A stretch of DNA of 64,000 nucleotides from Sacculina carcini (GCA_916048095.2 OU696587.1:7786493-7850492); one strand, 5' to 3'. Positions 49,101 to 62,762 are shown, numbered from the stretch's first letter. Translations and numbers: made by a program. Notes: generated by a model from the sequence alone, not told the origin.

Positions 49101-52100
49101 TACCTAAGTGTGCCCTAAGTGTTACCTAAGTGTTACCTAAGTGTGCCCTAAGTGTTACCTAAGTGTGCCCTAAGTGTTACCCAAGTGTGCCCTAAGTGTT
49201 ACCTAACTGTGCCCCAACTGTTACCTAAGTGTTACTTAAGTGTTACCTAAGTGTGCCCTAACTGTTACCTAAGTGTTACCTAAGTGTTACCTAAGTGTGC
49301 CCTAAGTGTTACCTAAGTGTGCCCTAACTGTTACCTAAGTGTGCCCTAAGTGTTACTTAAGTGTTACCTAAGTGTGCCCTAACTGTTACCTAAGTGTGCC
49401 CTAAGTGTAGCCTAAGTGTTACCTAAGTGTTACCTAAGTGTTACCTAAGTGTACCCTAAGTGTACCCTAAGTGATACCTAAGTGTTACCTAAGTGTTACC
49501 TAAGTGTTACCTAAGTGTGCCCTAAGTGTGCCCTAAGTGTGCCCTAAGTGTGCCCTAAGTGTTACCTAAGTGTGCCCTAAGTGTTACCTATGTGTGCCCT
49601 AAGTGTTACCTAAGTGTATCCTAAGTGTTACCTAAGTGTTACCTAAGTGTTACCCAAGTGTTACCTTAGTGTTACCTAAGTGTTACCCAAGTGTTACCTA
49701 AGTGTTACCTAAGTGTGCCCTAAGTGTTACCTAAGTGTGCCCTAAGTGTGCCCTAAGTGTTACCTAAGTGTGCCCTAAGTGTTACCTAAGTGTATCCTAA
49801 GTGTTACCTAAGTGTTACCTAAGTGTGCCCTAAGTGTTACCTAAGTGTTACCTAAGTGTTACCTAAGTGTTACCTAAGTGTTACCTAAGTGTTACCTAAG
49901 TGTGCCCTAACTGTTACCTAAGTGTGCCCTAAGTGTTACCTAAGTGTATCCTAAGTGTTACCTAAGTGTTACCTAAGTGTTACCCAAGTGTTACCCAAGT
50001 GTTACCTAAGTGTTACCCAAGTGTTACCTAAGTGTTACCTAAGTGTGCCCTAAGTGTTACCCAAGTGTTACCTAAGTGTTACCTAAGTGTTACTTAAGTG
50101 TTACCTAAGTGTGCCCTAACTGTTACCTAAGTGTGCCCTAAGTGTGCCCTAAGTGTTACCTAAGTGTGCCCTAAGTGTTACCTATGTGTGCCCTAAGTGT
50201 TACCTAAGTGTGCCCTAAGTGTTACCTAAGTGTGCCCTAAGTGTTACCTAAGTGTGCCCTAAGTGTTACCTAACTGTGCCCCAACTTTTACCTAAGTGTT
50301 ACCTAAGTGTGCCCTAAGTGTTACCTAAGTGTGCCCTAAGTGTTACCTAAGTGTGCCCTAAGTGTTACCTAACTGTGCCCCAACTTTTACCTAAGTGTTA
50401 CCTAAGTGTTACCTAAGTGTTACCTAAGTGTTACCTAAGTGTACCCTAAGTGTACCCTAAGTGATACCTAAGTGTTACCTAAGTGTTACCTAAGTGTTAC
50501 CTAAGTGTGCCCTAAGTGTGCCCTAAGTGTGCCCTAAGTGTGCCCTAAGTGTTACCTAAGTGTGCCCTAAGTGTTACCTATGTGTGCCCTAAGTGTTACC
50601 TAAGTGTTACCTAAGTGTTACCTAAGTGTTACCTAAGTGTTACCTAAGTGTGCCCTAACTGTTACCTAAGTGTGCCCTAAGTGTGCCCTAAGTGTTACCT
50701 AAGTGTGCCCTAACTGTTACCTAAGTGTGCCCTAAGTGTTACCTAAGTGTGCCCTAAGTGTTACCTAAGTGTATCCTAAGTGTTACCTAAGTGTTACCTA
50801 AGTGTGCCCTAAGTGTTACCTAAGTGTTACCTAAGTGTTACCTAAGTGTTACCTAAGTGTTACCTAAGTGTTACCTAAGTGTGCCCTAACTGTTACCTAA
50901 GTGTGCCCTAAGTGTTACCTAAGTGTATCCTAAGTGTTACCTAAGTGTTACCTAAGTGTTACCCAAGTGTTACCCAAGTGTTACCTAAGTGTTACCCAAG
51001 TGTTACCTAAGTGTTACCTAAGTGTGCCCTAAGTGTTACCCAAGTGTTACCTAAGTGTGCCCTAAGTGTTACCTAAGTGTGCCCTAAGTGTGCCCTAAGT
51101 GTTACCTAAGTGTGCCCTAAGTGTTACCTATGTGTGCCCTAAGTGTTACCTAAGTGTGCCCTAAGTGTTACCTAAGTGTGCCCTAAGTGTTACCTAACTG
51201 TGCCCCAACTTTTACCTAAGTGTATCCTAAGTGTTACCTAAGTGTTACCTAAGTGTTACCCAAGTGTTACCTAAGTGTTACCTAAGTGTTACCCAAGTGT
51301 TACCTAAGTGTTACCTAAGTGTGCCCTAAGTGTTACCTAAGTGTGCCCTAAGTGTGCCCTAAGTGTTACCTAAGTGTGCCCTAAGTGTTACCTAAGTATG
51401 CCCTAAGTGTTGCCTAAGTGTGCCCTAAGTGTTACCTAAGTGTGCCCTAAGTGTGCCCTAAGTGTTACCTAAGTGTGCCCTAAGTGTTACCTAAGTGTGC
51501 CCTAAGTGTTACCTAAGTGTATCCTAAGTGTTACCTAAGTGTTACCTAAGTGTTACCCAAGTGTTACCTAAGTGTTACCTAAGTGTTACCTAAGTGTTAC
51601 CTAAGTGTTACCTAAGTGTTACCTAAGTGTGCCCTAACTGTTACCTAAGTGTGCCCTAAGTGTTACCTAAGTGTTACCTAAGTGTTACCTAAGTGTTACC
51701 TAAGTGTTACCTAAGTGTTACCTAAGTGTGCCCTAACTGTTACCTAAGTGTGCCCTAAGTGTGCCCTAAGTGTTACCTAAGTGTGCCCTAACTGTTACCT
51801 AAGTGTGCCCTAAGTGTTACCTAAGTGTGCCCTAAGTGTTACCTAAGTGTGCCCTAAGTGTTACCTAAGTGTTACCCAAGTGTGCCCTAACTGTTACCTA
51901 AGTGTGCCCTAACTGTTACCTAAGTGTGCCCTAAGTGTTACCTAAGTGTGCCCTAAGTGTTACCTAAGTGTTACCTAAGTGTGCCCTAAGTGTTACCTAA
52001 GTGTGCCCTAAGTGTTACCCAAGTGTGCCCTAAGTGTTACCTAAGTGTGCCCTAAGTGTTACCTAAGTGTATCCTAAGTGTTACCTAAGTGTTACCTAAG

Positions 52101-54974
52101 TGTGCCCTAAGTGTTACCTAAGTGTTACCTAAGTGTTACCTAAGTGTTACCTAAGTGTTACCTAAGTGTTACCTAAGTGTGCCCTAACTGTTACCTAAGT
52201 GTGCCCTAAGTGTTACCTAAGTGTATCCTAAGTGTTACCTAAGTGTTACCTAAGTGTTACCCAAGTGTTACCCAAGTGTTACCTAAGTGTTACCCAAGTG
52301 TTACCTAAGTGTTACCTAAGTGTGCCCTAAGTGTTACCCAAGTGTTACCTAAGTGTTACCTAAGTGTTACTTAAGTGTTACCTAAGTGTGCCCTAACTGT
52401 TACCTAAGTGTGCCCTAAGTGTGCCCTAAGTGTTACCTAAGTGTGCCCTAAGTGTTACCTATGTGTGCCCTAAGTGTTACCTAAGTGTGCCCTAAGTGTT
52501 ACCTAAGTGTGCCCTAAGTGTTACCTAAGTGTGCCCTAAGTGTTACCTAACTGTGCCCCAACTTTTACCTAAGTGTTACCTAAGTGTGCCCTAAGTGTTA
52601 CCTAAGTGTGCCCTAAGTGTTACCTAAGTGTGCCCTAAGTGTTACCTAACTGTGCCCCAACTTTTACCTATGTGTGCCCTAAGTGTTACCTAAGTGTGCC
52701 CTAAGTGTTACCTAAGTGTTACCTAAGTGTTACCCAAGTGTTACCCAAGTGTTACCTAAGTGTGCCCTAAGTGTTACCTAACTGTTACCTAAGTGTTACC
52801 TAAGTGTTACCTAAGTGTTACCTAAGTGTTACCTAAGTGTTACCTAAGTGTTACCTAAGTGTGCCCTAACTGTTACCTAAGTGTGCCCTAAGTGTGCCCT
52901 AAGTGTTACCTAAGTGTGCCCTAACTGTTACCTAAGTGTGCCCTAAGTGTTACCTAAGTGTAGCCTAAGTGTTACCTAAGTGTTACCTAAGTGTTACCTA
53001 AGTGTTACCTAAGTGTACCCTAAGTGTACCCTAAGTGATACCTAAGTGTTACCTAAGTGTTACCTAAGTGTTACCTAAGTGTGCCCTAAGTGTGCCCTAA
53101 GTGTGCCCTAAGTGTTACCTAAGTGTGCCCTAAGTGTTACCTATGTGTGCCCTAAGTGTTACCTAAGTGTGCCCTAAGTGTGCCCTAAGTGTGCCCTAAG
53201 TGTTACCTAAGTGTGCCCTAAGTGTTACCTATGTGTGCCCTAAGTGTTACCTAAGTGTGCCCTAAGTGTTACCTAAGTGTTACCTAAGTGTTACCCAAGT
53301 GTTACCCAAGTGTTACCTAAGTGTTACCCAAGTGTTACCTAAGTGTTACCTAAGTGTGCCCTAAGTGTTACCTAAGTGTTACCTAAGTGTTACCTAAGTG
53401 TTACTTAAGTGTTACCTAAGTGTGCCCTAACTGTTACCTAAGTGTGCCCTAAGTGTGCCCTAAGTGTTACCTAAGTGTGCCCTAAGTGTTACCTATGTGT
53501 GCCCTAAGTGTTACCTAAGTGTGCCCTAAGTGTTACCTAAGTGTGCCCTAAGTGTTACCTAAGTGTGCCCTAAGTGTTACCTAACTGTGCCCCAACTTTT
53601 ACCTAAGTGTTACCTAAGTGTGCCCTAAGTGTTACCTAAGTGTGCCCTAAGTGTTACCTAAGTGTGCCCTAAGTGTTACCTAACTGTGCCCCAACTTTTA
53701 CCTAAGTGTTACCTAAGTGTTACCTAAGTGTGCCCTAAGTGTTACCTAACTGTTACCTAAGTGTTACCTAAGTGTTACCTAAGTGTGCCCTAAGTGTGCC
53801 CTAAGTGTTACCTAAGTGTTACCTAAGTGTGCCCTAAGTGTGCCCTAAGTGTTACCTAAGTATGCCCTAAGTGTTGCCTAAGTGTGCCCTAAGTGTTACC
53901 TAAGTGTGCCCTAAGTGTGCCCTAAGTGTTACCTAAGTGTGCCCTAAGTGTTACCTAAGTGTGCCCTAAGTGTTACCTAAGTGTATCCTAAGTGTTACCT
54001 AAGTGTTACCTAAGTGTTACCCAAGTGTTACCTAAGTGTTACCTAAGTGTTACCCAAGTGTTACCCAAGTGTTACCTAAGTGTTACCTAAGTGTGCCCTA
54101 AGTGTTACCTAAGTGTGCCCTAAGTGTTACCTAACTGTTACCTAAGTGTTACCTAAGTGTTACCTAAGTGTTACCTAAGTGTTACCTAAGTGTTACCTAA
54201 GTGTTACCTAAGTGTGCCCTAACTGTTACCTAAGTGTGCCCTAAGTGTGCCCTAAGTGTTACCTAAGTGTGCCCTAACTGTTACCTAAGTGTGCCCTAAG
54301 TGTTACCTAAGTGTAGCCTAAGTGTTACCTAAGTGTTACCTAAGTGTTACCTAAGTGTTACCTAAGTGTACCCTAAGTGTACCCTAAGTGATACCTAAGT
54401 GTTACCTAAGTGTTACCTAAGTGTTACCTAAGTGTGCCCTAAGTGTGCCCTAAGTGTGCCCTAAGTGTTACCTAAGTGTGCCCTAAGTGTTACCTATGTG
54501 TGCCCTAAGTGTTACCTAAGTGTGCCCTAAGTGTTACCTAAGTGTGCCCTAAGTGTTACCTAAGTGTGCCCTAAGTGTTACCTAACTGTGCCCCAACTTT
54601 TACCTAAGTGTTACCTAAGTGTTACCTAAGTGTGCCCTAAGTGTTACCTAACTGTTACCTAAGTGTTACCTAAGTGTTACCTAAGTGTGCCCTAAGTGTG
54701 CCCTAAGTGTTACCTAAGTGTTACCTAAGTGTGCCCTAAGTGTGCCCTAAGTGTTACCTAAGTATGCCCTAAGTGTTGCCTAAGTGTGCCCTAAGTGTTA
54801 CCTAAGTGTGCCCTAAGTGTGCCCTAAGTGTTACCTAAGTGTACCCTAAGTGTTACCTAAGTGTGCCCTAAGTGTTACCTAAGTGTATCCTAAGTGTTAC
54901 CTAAGTGTTACCTAAGTGTTACCCAAGTGTTACCTAAGTGTTACCTAAGTGTTACCCAAGTGTTACCTAAGTGT
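43154..54974. repeat. Super-repeat 6 and rearranged region
   Basis: A 123-mer (43154-44506, with an extra TAAGTGTTTCC near 43,428) is followed by landmarks at 45233, 45629, 48159, 48555, 51393, 53857 and 54759. About 43.4-51.7 kb repeats 26.6-34.9 kb at an offset of 16,830 bp, then 16,819 bp after one missing B monomer near 45,990. From about 51.7 kb the order is scrambled: doublets sit at 52548/52647 and 53582/53681, and two TAAGTGTAGCC lie at 52955 and 54308. These are again exactly 1,353 bp apart, which shows a degenerate 123-mer period. Confidence 0.82.
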
Positions 54975-57900
54975 TACCTAAGTGTGCCCTAAGTGTTACC
55001 TAAGTGTGCCCTAAGTGTTACCTAAGTGTTACCTAAGTGTTACCTAAGTGTTACCTAAGTGTGCCCTAAGTGTGCCCTAACTGTTACCTAAGTGTGCCCT
55101 AAGTGTTACCTAAGTGTGCCCTAAGTGTTACCTAAGTGTGCCCTAAGTGTTACCTAAGTGTGCCCTAAGTGTGCCCTAAGTGTTACCTAAGTGTGCCCTA
55201 AGTGTTACCTAAGTGTGCCCTAAGTGTTACCTAAGTGTGCCCTAAGTGTGCCCTAAGTGTTACCTAAGTGTGCCCTAAGTGTTACCTAAGTGTGCCCTAA
55301 GTGTTACCTAAGTGTGCCCTAAGTGTTACCTAAGTGTGCCCTAAGTGTTACCTAAGTGTGCCCTAAGTGTTACCTAAGTGTGCCCTAAGTGTGCCCTAAG
55401 TGTGCCCTAAGTGTTACCTAAGTGTGCCCTAACTGTTACCTAAGTGTTCCCTAAGTGTTACCTAAGTGTGCCCTAACTGTTACCTAAGTGTGCCCTAACT
55501 GTTACCTAAGTGTGCCCTATATGTTACCTAAGTGTTACCTAAGTGTTACCTAAGTGTTACCTAAGTGTGCCCTAACTGTTACCTAAGTGTGCCCTAAGTG
55601 TTACCTAAGTGTGCCCTAAGTGTTACCTAAGTGTTACCTAAGTGTTACCTAAGTGTTACCTAAGTGTTACCTAAGTGTTACCTAAGTGTGCCCTAACTGT
55701 TACCTAAGTGTGCCCTAAGTGTGCCCTAAGTGTTACCTAAGTGTGCCCTAACTGTTACCTAAGTGTGCCCTAAGTGTTACCTAAGTGTGCCCTAAGTGTT
55801 ACCTAAGTGTGCCCTAAGTGTTACCTAAGTGTTACCCAAGTGTGCCCTAACTGTTACCTAAGTGTGCCCTAACTGTTACCTAAGTGTGCCCTAAGTGTTA
55901 CCTAAGTGTGCCCTAAGTGTTACCTAAGTGTTACCTAAGTGTGCCCTAAGTGTTACCTAAGTGTGCCCTAAGTGTTACCCAAGTGTGCCCTAAGTGTTAC
56001 CTAACTGTGCCCCAACTGTTACCTAAGTGTTACTTAAGTGTTACCTAAGTGTGCCCTAAGTGTTACCTAACTGTTACCTAAGTGTACCCTAAGTGTTACC
56101 TAAGTGTTACCCAAGTGTTACCCAAGTGTTACCTAAGTGTTACCTAAGTGTTACCTAAGTTTTACCTAAGTGTGCCCTAAGTGTGCCCTAAGTGTGCCCT
56201 AAGTGTTACCTAAGTGTTACCTAAGTGTGCCCTAAGTGTGCCCTAAGTGTTACCTAAGTATGCCCTAAGTGTTACCTAAGTGTGCCCTAAGTGTGCCCTA
56301 AGTGTTACCTAAGTGTGCCCTAAGTGTTACCTAAGTGTATCCTAAGTGTTACCTAAGTGTTACCTAAGTGTTACCCAAGTGTTACCCAAGTGTTACCTAA
56401 GTGTTACCCAAGTGTTACCTAAGTGTTACCTAAGTGTGCCCTAAGTGTGCCCTAAGTGTTACCTAAGTGTGCCCTAAGTGTTACCTAAGTGTTACCTAAG
56501 TGTGCCCTAAGTGTTACCTATGTGTGCCCTAAGTGTTACCTAAGTGTGCCCTAAGTGTGCCCTAAGTGTGCCCTAAGTGTTACCTAAGTGTGCCCTAAGT
56601 GTTACCTATGTGTGCCCTAAGTGTTACCTAAGTGTGCCCTAAGTGTTACCTAAGTGTGCCCTAAGTGTGCCCTAAGTGTTACCTAAGTGTGCCCTAAGTG
56701 TTACCTAAGTGTGCCCTAAGTGTTACCTAAGTGTGCCCTAAGTGTTACCTAAGTGTGCCCTAAGTGTTACCTAAGTGTGCCCTAAGTGTTACCTAACTGT
56801 TACCTAAGTGTTACCTAAGTGTTACCTAAGTGTGCCCTAAGTGTGCCTTAAGTGTTACCTAAGTGTGCCCTAAGTGTTACCTAAGTGTTACCTAAGTGTT
56901 ACCTAAGTGTTACCTAAGTGTGCCCTAAGTGTGCCCTAACTGTTACCTAAGTGTGCCCTAAGTGTTACCTAAGTGTGCCCTAAGTGTTACCTAAGTGTGC
57001 CCTAAGTGTTACCTAAGTGTGCCCTAAGTGTGCCCTAAGTGTTACCTAAGTGTGCCCTAAGTGTTACCTAAGTGTGCCCTAAGTGTTACCTAAGTGTGCC
57101 CTAAGTGTGCCCTAAGTGTTACCTAAGTGTGCCCTAAGTGTTACCTAAGTGTGCCCTAAGTGTTACCTAAGTGTGCCCTAAGTGTTACCTAAGTGTGCCC
57201 TAAGTGTTACCTAAGTGTGCCCTAAGTGTTACCTAACTGTTACCTAAGTGTTACCTAAGTGTTACCTAAGTGTGCCCTAAGTGTGCCTTAAGTGTTACCT
57301 AAGTGTTACCTAAGTGTGCCCTAAGTGTGCCCTAAGTGTTACCTAAGTCTGCCCTAAGTGTTGCCTAAGTGTGCCCTAAGTGTTACCTAAGTGTGCCCTA
57401 AGTGTGCCCTAAGTGTTACCTAAGTGTGCCCTAAGTGTTACCTAAGTGTGCCCTAAGTGTTACCTAAGTGTATCCTAAGTGTTACCTAAGTGTTACCTAA
57501 GTGTTACCCAAGTGTTACCTAAGTGTTACCTAAGTGTTACCCAAGTGTTACCTAAGTGTTACCTAAGTGTGCCCTAAGTGTTACCTAAGTGTGCCCTAAG
57601 TGTTACCTAACTGTTACCTAAGTGTTACCTAAGTGTTACCTAAGTGTGCCCTAAGTGTGCCCTAAGTGTTACCTAAGTGTTACCTAAGTGTGCCCTAAGT
57701 GTGCCCTAAGTGTTACCTAAGTATGCCCTAAGTGTTGCCTAAGTGTGCCCTAAGTGTTACCTAAGTGTGCCCTAAGTGTGCCCTAAGTGTTACCTAAGTG
57801 TGCCCTAAGTGTTACCTAAGTGTGCCCTAAGTGTTACCTAAGTGTATCCTAAGTGTTACCTAAGTGTTACCTAAGTGTTACCCAAGTGTTACCTAAGTGT

Positions 57901-58868
57901 TACCTAAGTGTTACCTAAGTGTTACCTAAGTGTTACCTAAGTGTTACCTAAGTGTGCCCTAACTGTTACCTAAGTGTGCCCTAAGTGTTACCTAAGTGTT
58001 ACCTAAGTGTTACCTAAGTGTTACCTAAGTGTTACCTAAGTGTTACCTAAGTGTGCCCTAACTGTTACCTAAGTGTGCCCTAAGTGTGCCCTAAGTGTTA
58101 CCTAAGTGTGCCCTAACTGTTACCTAAGTGTGCCCTAAGTGTTACCTAAGTGTGCCCTAAGTGTTACCTAAGTGTGCCCTAAGTGTTACCTAAGTGTTAC
58201 CCAAGTGTGCCCTAACTGTTACCTAAGTGTGCCCTAACTGTTACCTAAGTGTGCCCTAAGTGTTACCTAAGTGTGCCCTAAGTGTGCCCTAAGTGTTACC
58301 TAAGTGTTACCTAAGTGTGCCCTAAGTGTTACCTAAGTGTGCCCTAAGTGTTACCCAAGTGTGCCCTAAGTGTTACCTAACTGTGCCCCAACTGTTACCT
58401 AAGTGTTACTTAAGTGTTACCTAAGTGTGCCCTAACTGTTACCTAAGTGTTACCTAAGTGTTACCTAAGTGTGCCCTAAGTGTTACCTAAGTGTGCCCTA
58501 ACTGTTACCTAAGTGTGCCCTAAGTGTTACTTAAGTGTTACCTAAGTGTGCCCTAACTGTTACCTAAGTGTGCCCTAAGTGTAGCCTAAGTGTTACCTAA
58601 GTGTTACCTAAGTGTTACCTAAGTGTACCCTAAGTGTACCCTAAGTGATACCTAAGTGTTACCTAAGTGTTACCTAAGTGTTACCTAAGTGTGCCCTAAG
58701 TGTGCCCTAAGTGTGCCCTAAGTGTGCCCTAAGTGTTACCTAAGTGTGCCCTAAGTGTTACCTATGTGTGCCCTAAGTGTTACCTAAGTGTATCCTAAGT
58801 GTTACCTAAGTGTTACCTAAGTGTTACCCAAGTGTTACCTTAGTGTAACCTAAGTGTTACCCAAGTGT
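54975..58868. repeat. 3,894-bp tandem HOR (354 monomers), copy 1
   Basis: The last quarter of the window changes to a different super-repeat of about 354 monomers. Its private marker is a TATATGTTACC monomer near 55,519, seen again only near 59,413. It also has TAAGTTTTACC at 56156, TAAGTATGCCC at 56255, a one-base derivative TAAGTCTGCCC at 57344 and TAAGTATGCCC at 57718. All keep a 3,894-bp offset to copy 2. TTAGTGTAACC near 58,840 is also specific to this repeat. The left boundary is approximate. Confidence 0.87.
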
Positions 58869-61800
58869 TACCTAAGTGTGCCCTAAGTGTTACCTAAGTG
58901 TGCCCTAAGTGTTACCTAAGTGTTACCTAAGTGTTACCTAAGTGTTACCTAAGTGTGCCCTAAGTGTGCCCTAACTGTTACCTAAGTGTGCCCTAAGTGT
59001 TACCTAAGTGTGCCCTAAGTGTTACCTAAGTGTGCCCTAAGTGTTACCTAAGTGTGCCCTAAGTGTGCCCTAAGTGTTACCTAAGTGTGCCCTAAGTGTT
59101 ACCTAAGTGTGCCCTAAGTGTTACCTAAGTGTGCCCTAAGTGTGCCCTAAGTGTTACCTAAGTGTGCCCTAAGTGTTACCTAAGTGTGCCCTAAGTGTTA
59201 CCTAAGTGTGCCCTAAGTGTTACCTAAGTGTGCCCTAAGTGTTACCTAAGTGTGCCCTAAGTGTTACCTAAGTGTGCCCTAAGTGTGCCCTAAGTGTGCC
59301 CTAAGTGTTACCTAAGTGTGCCCTAACTGTTACCTAAGTGTTACCTAAGTGTTACCTAAGTGTGCCCTAACTGTTACCTAAGTGTGCCCTAACTGTTACC
59401 TAAGTGTGCCCTATATGTTACCTAAGTGTTACCTAAGTGTTACCTAAGTGTTACCTAAGTGTGCCCTAACTGTTACCTAAGTGTGCCCTAAGTGTTACCT
59501 AAGTGTGCCCTAAGTGTTACCTAAGTGTTACCTAAGTGTTACCTAAGTGTTACCTAAGTGTTACCTAAGTGTTACCTAAGTGTGCCCTAACTGTTACCTA
59601 AGTGTGCCCTAAGTGTGCCCTAAGTGTTACCTAAGTGTGCCCTAACTGTTACCTAAGTGTGCCCTAAGTGTTACCTAAGTGTGCCCTAAGTGTTACCTAA
59701 GTGTGCCCTAAGTGTTACCTAAGTGTTACCCAAGTGTGCCCTAACTGTTACCTAAGTGTGCCCTAACTGTTACCTAAGTGTGCCCTAAGTGTTACCTAAG
59801 TGTGCCCTAAGTGTTACCTAAGTGTTACCTAAGTGTGCCCTAAGTGTTACCTAAGTGTGCCCTAAGTGTTACCCAAGTGTGCCCTAAGTGTTACCTAACT
59901 GTGCCCCAACTGTTACCTAAGTGTTACTTAAGTGTTACCTAAGTGTGCCCTAAGTGTTACCTAACTGTTACCTAAGTGTACCCTAAGTGTTACCTAAGTG
60001 TTACCCAAGTGTTACCCAAGTGTTACCTAAGTGTTACCTAAGTGTTACCTAAGTTTTACCTAAGTGTGCCCTAAGTGTGCCCTAAGTGTGCCCTAAGTGT
60101 TACCTAAGTGTTACCTAAGTGTGCCCTAAGTGTGCCCTAAGTGTTACCTAAGTATGCCCTAAGTGTTACCTAAGTGTGCCCTAAGTGTGCCCTAAGTGTT
60201 ACCTAAGTGTGCCCTAAGTGTTACCTAAGTGTATCCTAAGTGTTACCTAAGTGTTACCTAAGTGTTACCCAAGTGTTACCCAAGTGTTACCTAAGTGTTA
60301 CCCAAGTGTTACCTAAGTGTTACCTAAGTGTGCCCTAAGTGTGCCCTAAGTGTTACCTAAGTGTGCCCTAAGTGTTACCTAAGTGTTACCTAAGTGTGCC
60401 CTAAGTGTTACCTATGTGTGCCCTAAGTGTTACCTAAGTGTGCCCTAAGTGTGCCCTAAGTGTGCCCTAAGTGTTACCTAAGTGTGCCCTAAGTGTTACC
60501 TATGTGTGCCCTAAGTGTTACCTAAGTGTGCCCTAAGTGTTACCTAAGTGTGCCCTAAGTGTGCCCTAAGTGTTACCTAAGTGTGCCCTAAGTGTTACCT
60601 AAGTGTGCCCTAAGTGTTACCTAAGTGTGCCCTAAGTGTTACCTAAGTGTGCCCTAAGTGTTACCTAAGTGTGCCCTAAGTGTTACCTAACTGTTACCTA
60701 AGTGTTACCTAAGTGTTACCTAAGTGTGCCCTAAGTGTGCCTTAAGTGTTACCTAAGTGTGCCCTAAGTGTTACCTAAGTGTTACCTAAGTGTTACCTAA
60801 GTGTTACCTAAGTGTGCCCTAAGTGTGCCCTAACTGTTACCTAAGTGTGCCCTAAGTGTTACCTAAGTGTGCCCTAAGTGTTACCTAAGTGTGCCCTAAG
60901 TGTTACCTAAGTGTGCCCTAAGTGTGCCCTAAGTGTTACCTAAGTGTGCCCTAAGTGTTACCTAAGTGTGCCCTAAGTGTTACCTAAGTTTGCCCTAAGT
61001 GTGCCCTAAGTGTTACCTAAGTGTGCCCTAAGTGTTACCTAAGTGTGCCCTAAGTGTTACCTAAGTGTGCCCTAAGTGTTACCTAAGTGTGCCCTAAGTG
61101 TTACCTAAGTGTGCCCTAAGTGTTACCTAACTGTTACCTAAGTGTTACCTAAGTGTTACCTAAGTGTGCCCTAAGTGTGCCTTAAGTGTTACCTAAGTGT
61201 TACCTAAGTGTGCCCTAAGTGTGCCCTAAGTGTTACCTAAGTATGCCCTAAGTGTTGCCTAAGTGTGCCCTAAGTGTTACCTAAGTGTGCCCTAAGTGTG
61301 CCCTAAGTGTTACCTAAGTGTGCCCTAAGTGTTACCTAAGTGTGCCCTAAGTGTTACCTAAGTGTATCCTAAGTGTTACCTAAGTGTTACCTAAGTGTTA
61401 CCCAAGTGTTACCTAAGTGTTACCTAAGTGTTACCCAAGTGTTACCTAAGTGTTACCTAAGTGTGCCCTAAGTGTTACCTAAGTGTGCCCTAAGTGTTAC
61501 CTAACTGTTACCTAAGTGTTACCTAAGTGTTACCTAAGTGTGCCCTAAGTGTGCCCTAAGTGTTACCTAAGTGTTACCTAAGTGTGCCCTAAGTGTGCCC
61601 TAAGTGTTACCTAAGTATGCCCTAAGTGTTGCCTAAGTGTGCCCTAAGTGTTACCTAAGTGTGCCCTAAGTGTGCCCTAAGTGTTACCTAAGTGTGCCCT
61701 AAGTGTTACCTAAGTGTGCCCTAAGTGTTACCTAAGTGTATCCTAAGTGTTACCTAAGTGTTACCTAAGTGTTACCCAAGTGTTACCTAAGTGTTACCTA

Positions 61801-62762
61801 AGTGTTACCTAAGTGTTACCTAAGTGTTACCTAAGTGTTACCTAAGTGTGCCCTAACTGTTACCTAAGTGTGCCCTAAGTGTTACCTAAGTGTTACCTAA
61901 GTGTTACCTAAGTGTTACCTAAGTGTTACCTAAGTGTTACCTAAGTGTGCCCTAACTGTTACCTAAGTGTGCCCTAAGTGTGCCCTAAGTGTTACCTAAG
62001 TGTGCCCTAACTGTTACCTAAGTGTGCCCTAAGTGTTACCTAAGTGTGCCCTAAGTGTTACCTAAGTGTGCCCTAAGTGTTACCTAAGTGTTACCCAAGT
62101 GTGCCCTAACTGTTACCTAAGTGTGCCCTAACTGTTACCTAAGTGTGCCCTAAGTGTTACCTAAGTGTGCCCTAAGTGTTACCTAAGTGTTACCTAAGTG
62201 TGCCCTAAGTGTTACCTAAGTGTGCCCTAAGTGTTACCCAAGTGTGCCCTAAGTGTTACCTAACTGTGCCCCAACTGTTACCTAAGTGTTACTTAAGTGT
62301 TACCTAAGTGTGCCCTAACTGTTACCTAAGTGTTACCTAAGTGTTACCTAAGTGTGCCCTAAGTGTTACCTAAGTGTGCCCTAACTGTTACCTAAGTGTG
62401 CCCTAAGTGTTACTTAAGTGTTACCTAAGTGTGCCCTAACTGTTACCTAAGTGTGCCCTAAGTGTAGCCTAAGTGTTACCTAAGTGTTACCTAAGTGTTA
62501 CCTAAGTGTACCCTAAGTGTACCCTAAGTGATACCTAAGTGTTACCTAAGTGTTACCTAAGTGTTACCTAAGTGTGCCCTAAGTGTGCCCTAAGTGTGCC
62601 CTAAGTGTGCCCTAAGTGTTACCTAAGTGTGCCCTAAGTGTTACCTATGTGTGCCCTAAGTGTTACCTAAGTGTATCCTAAGTGTTACCTAAGTGTTACC
62701 TAAGTGTTACCCAAGTGTTACCTTAGTGTAACCTAAGTGTTACCCAAGTGTTACCTAAGTGT
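58869..62762. repeat. 3,894-bp tandem HOR, copy 2
   Basis: It is a near-identical copy of the preceding segment: TATATGTTACC near 59,413, TAAGTTTTACC at 60050, TAAGTATGCCC at 60149, 61238 and 61612, and TTAGTGTAACC near 62,723. At 61238 the landmark is normal, where copy 1 has TAAGTCTGCCC. A TAAGTTTGCCC near 60,988 is private to this copy. One B monomer present in copy 1 near 58,280 is missing here, so the offset drops from 3,894 to 3,883 bp towards the end. Confidence 0.86.

Noticed and set aside
55510-55530. TATATG as a promoter TATA box
   Set aside because: It is a two-substitution monomer variant (TATATGTTACC), repeated at 59,413 as part of the 3,894-bp HOR, with no other promoter element or transcript unit nearby.
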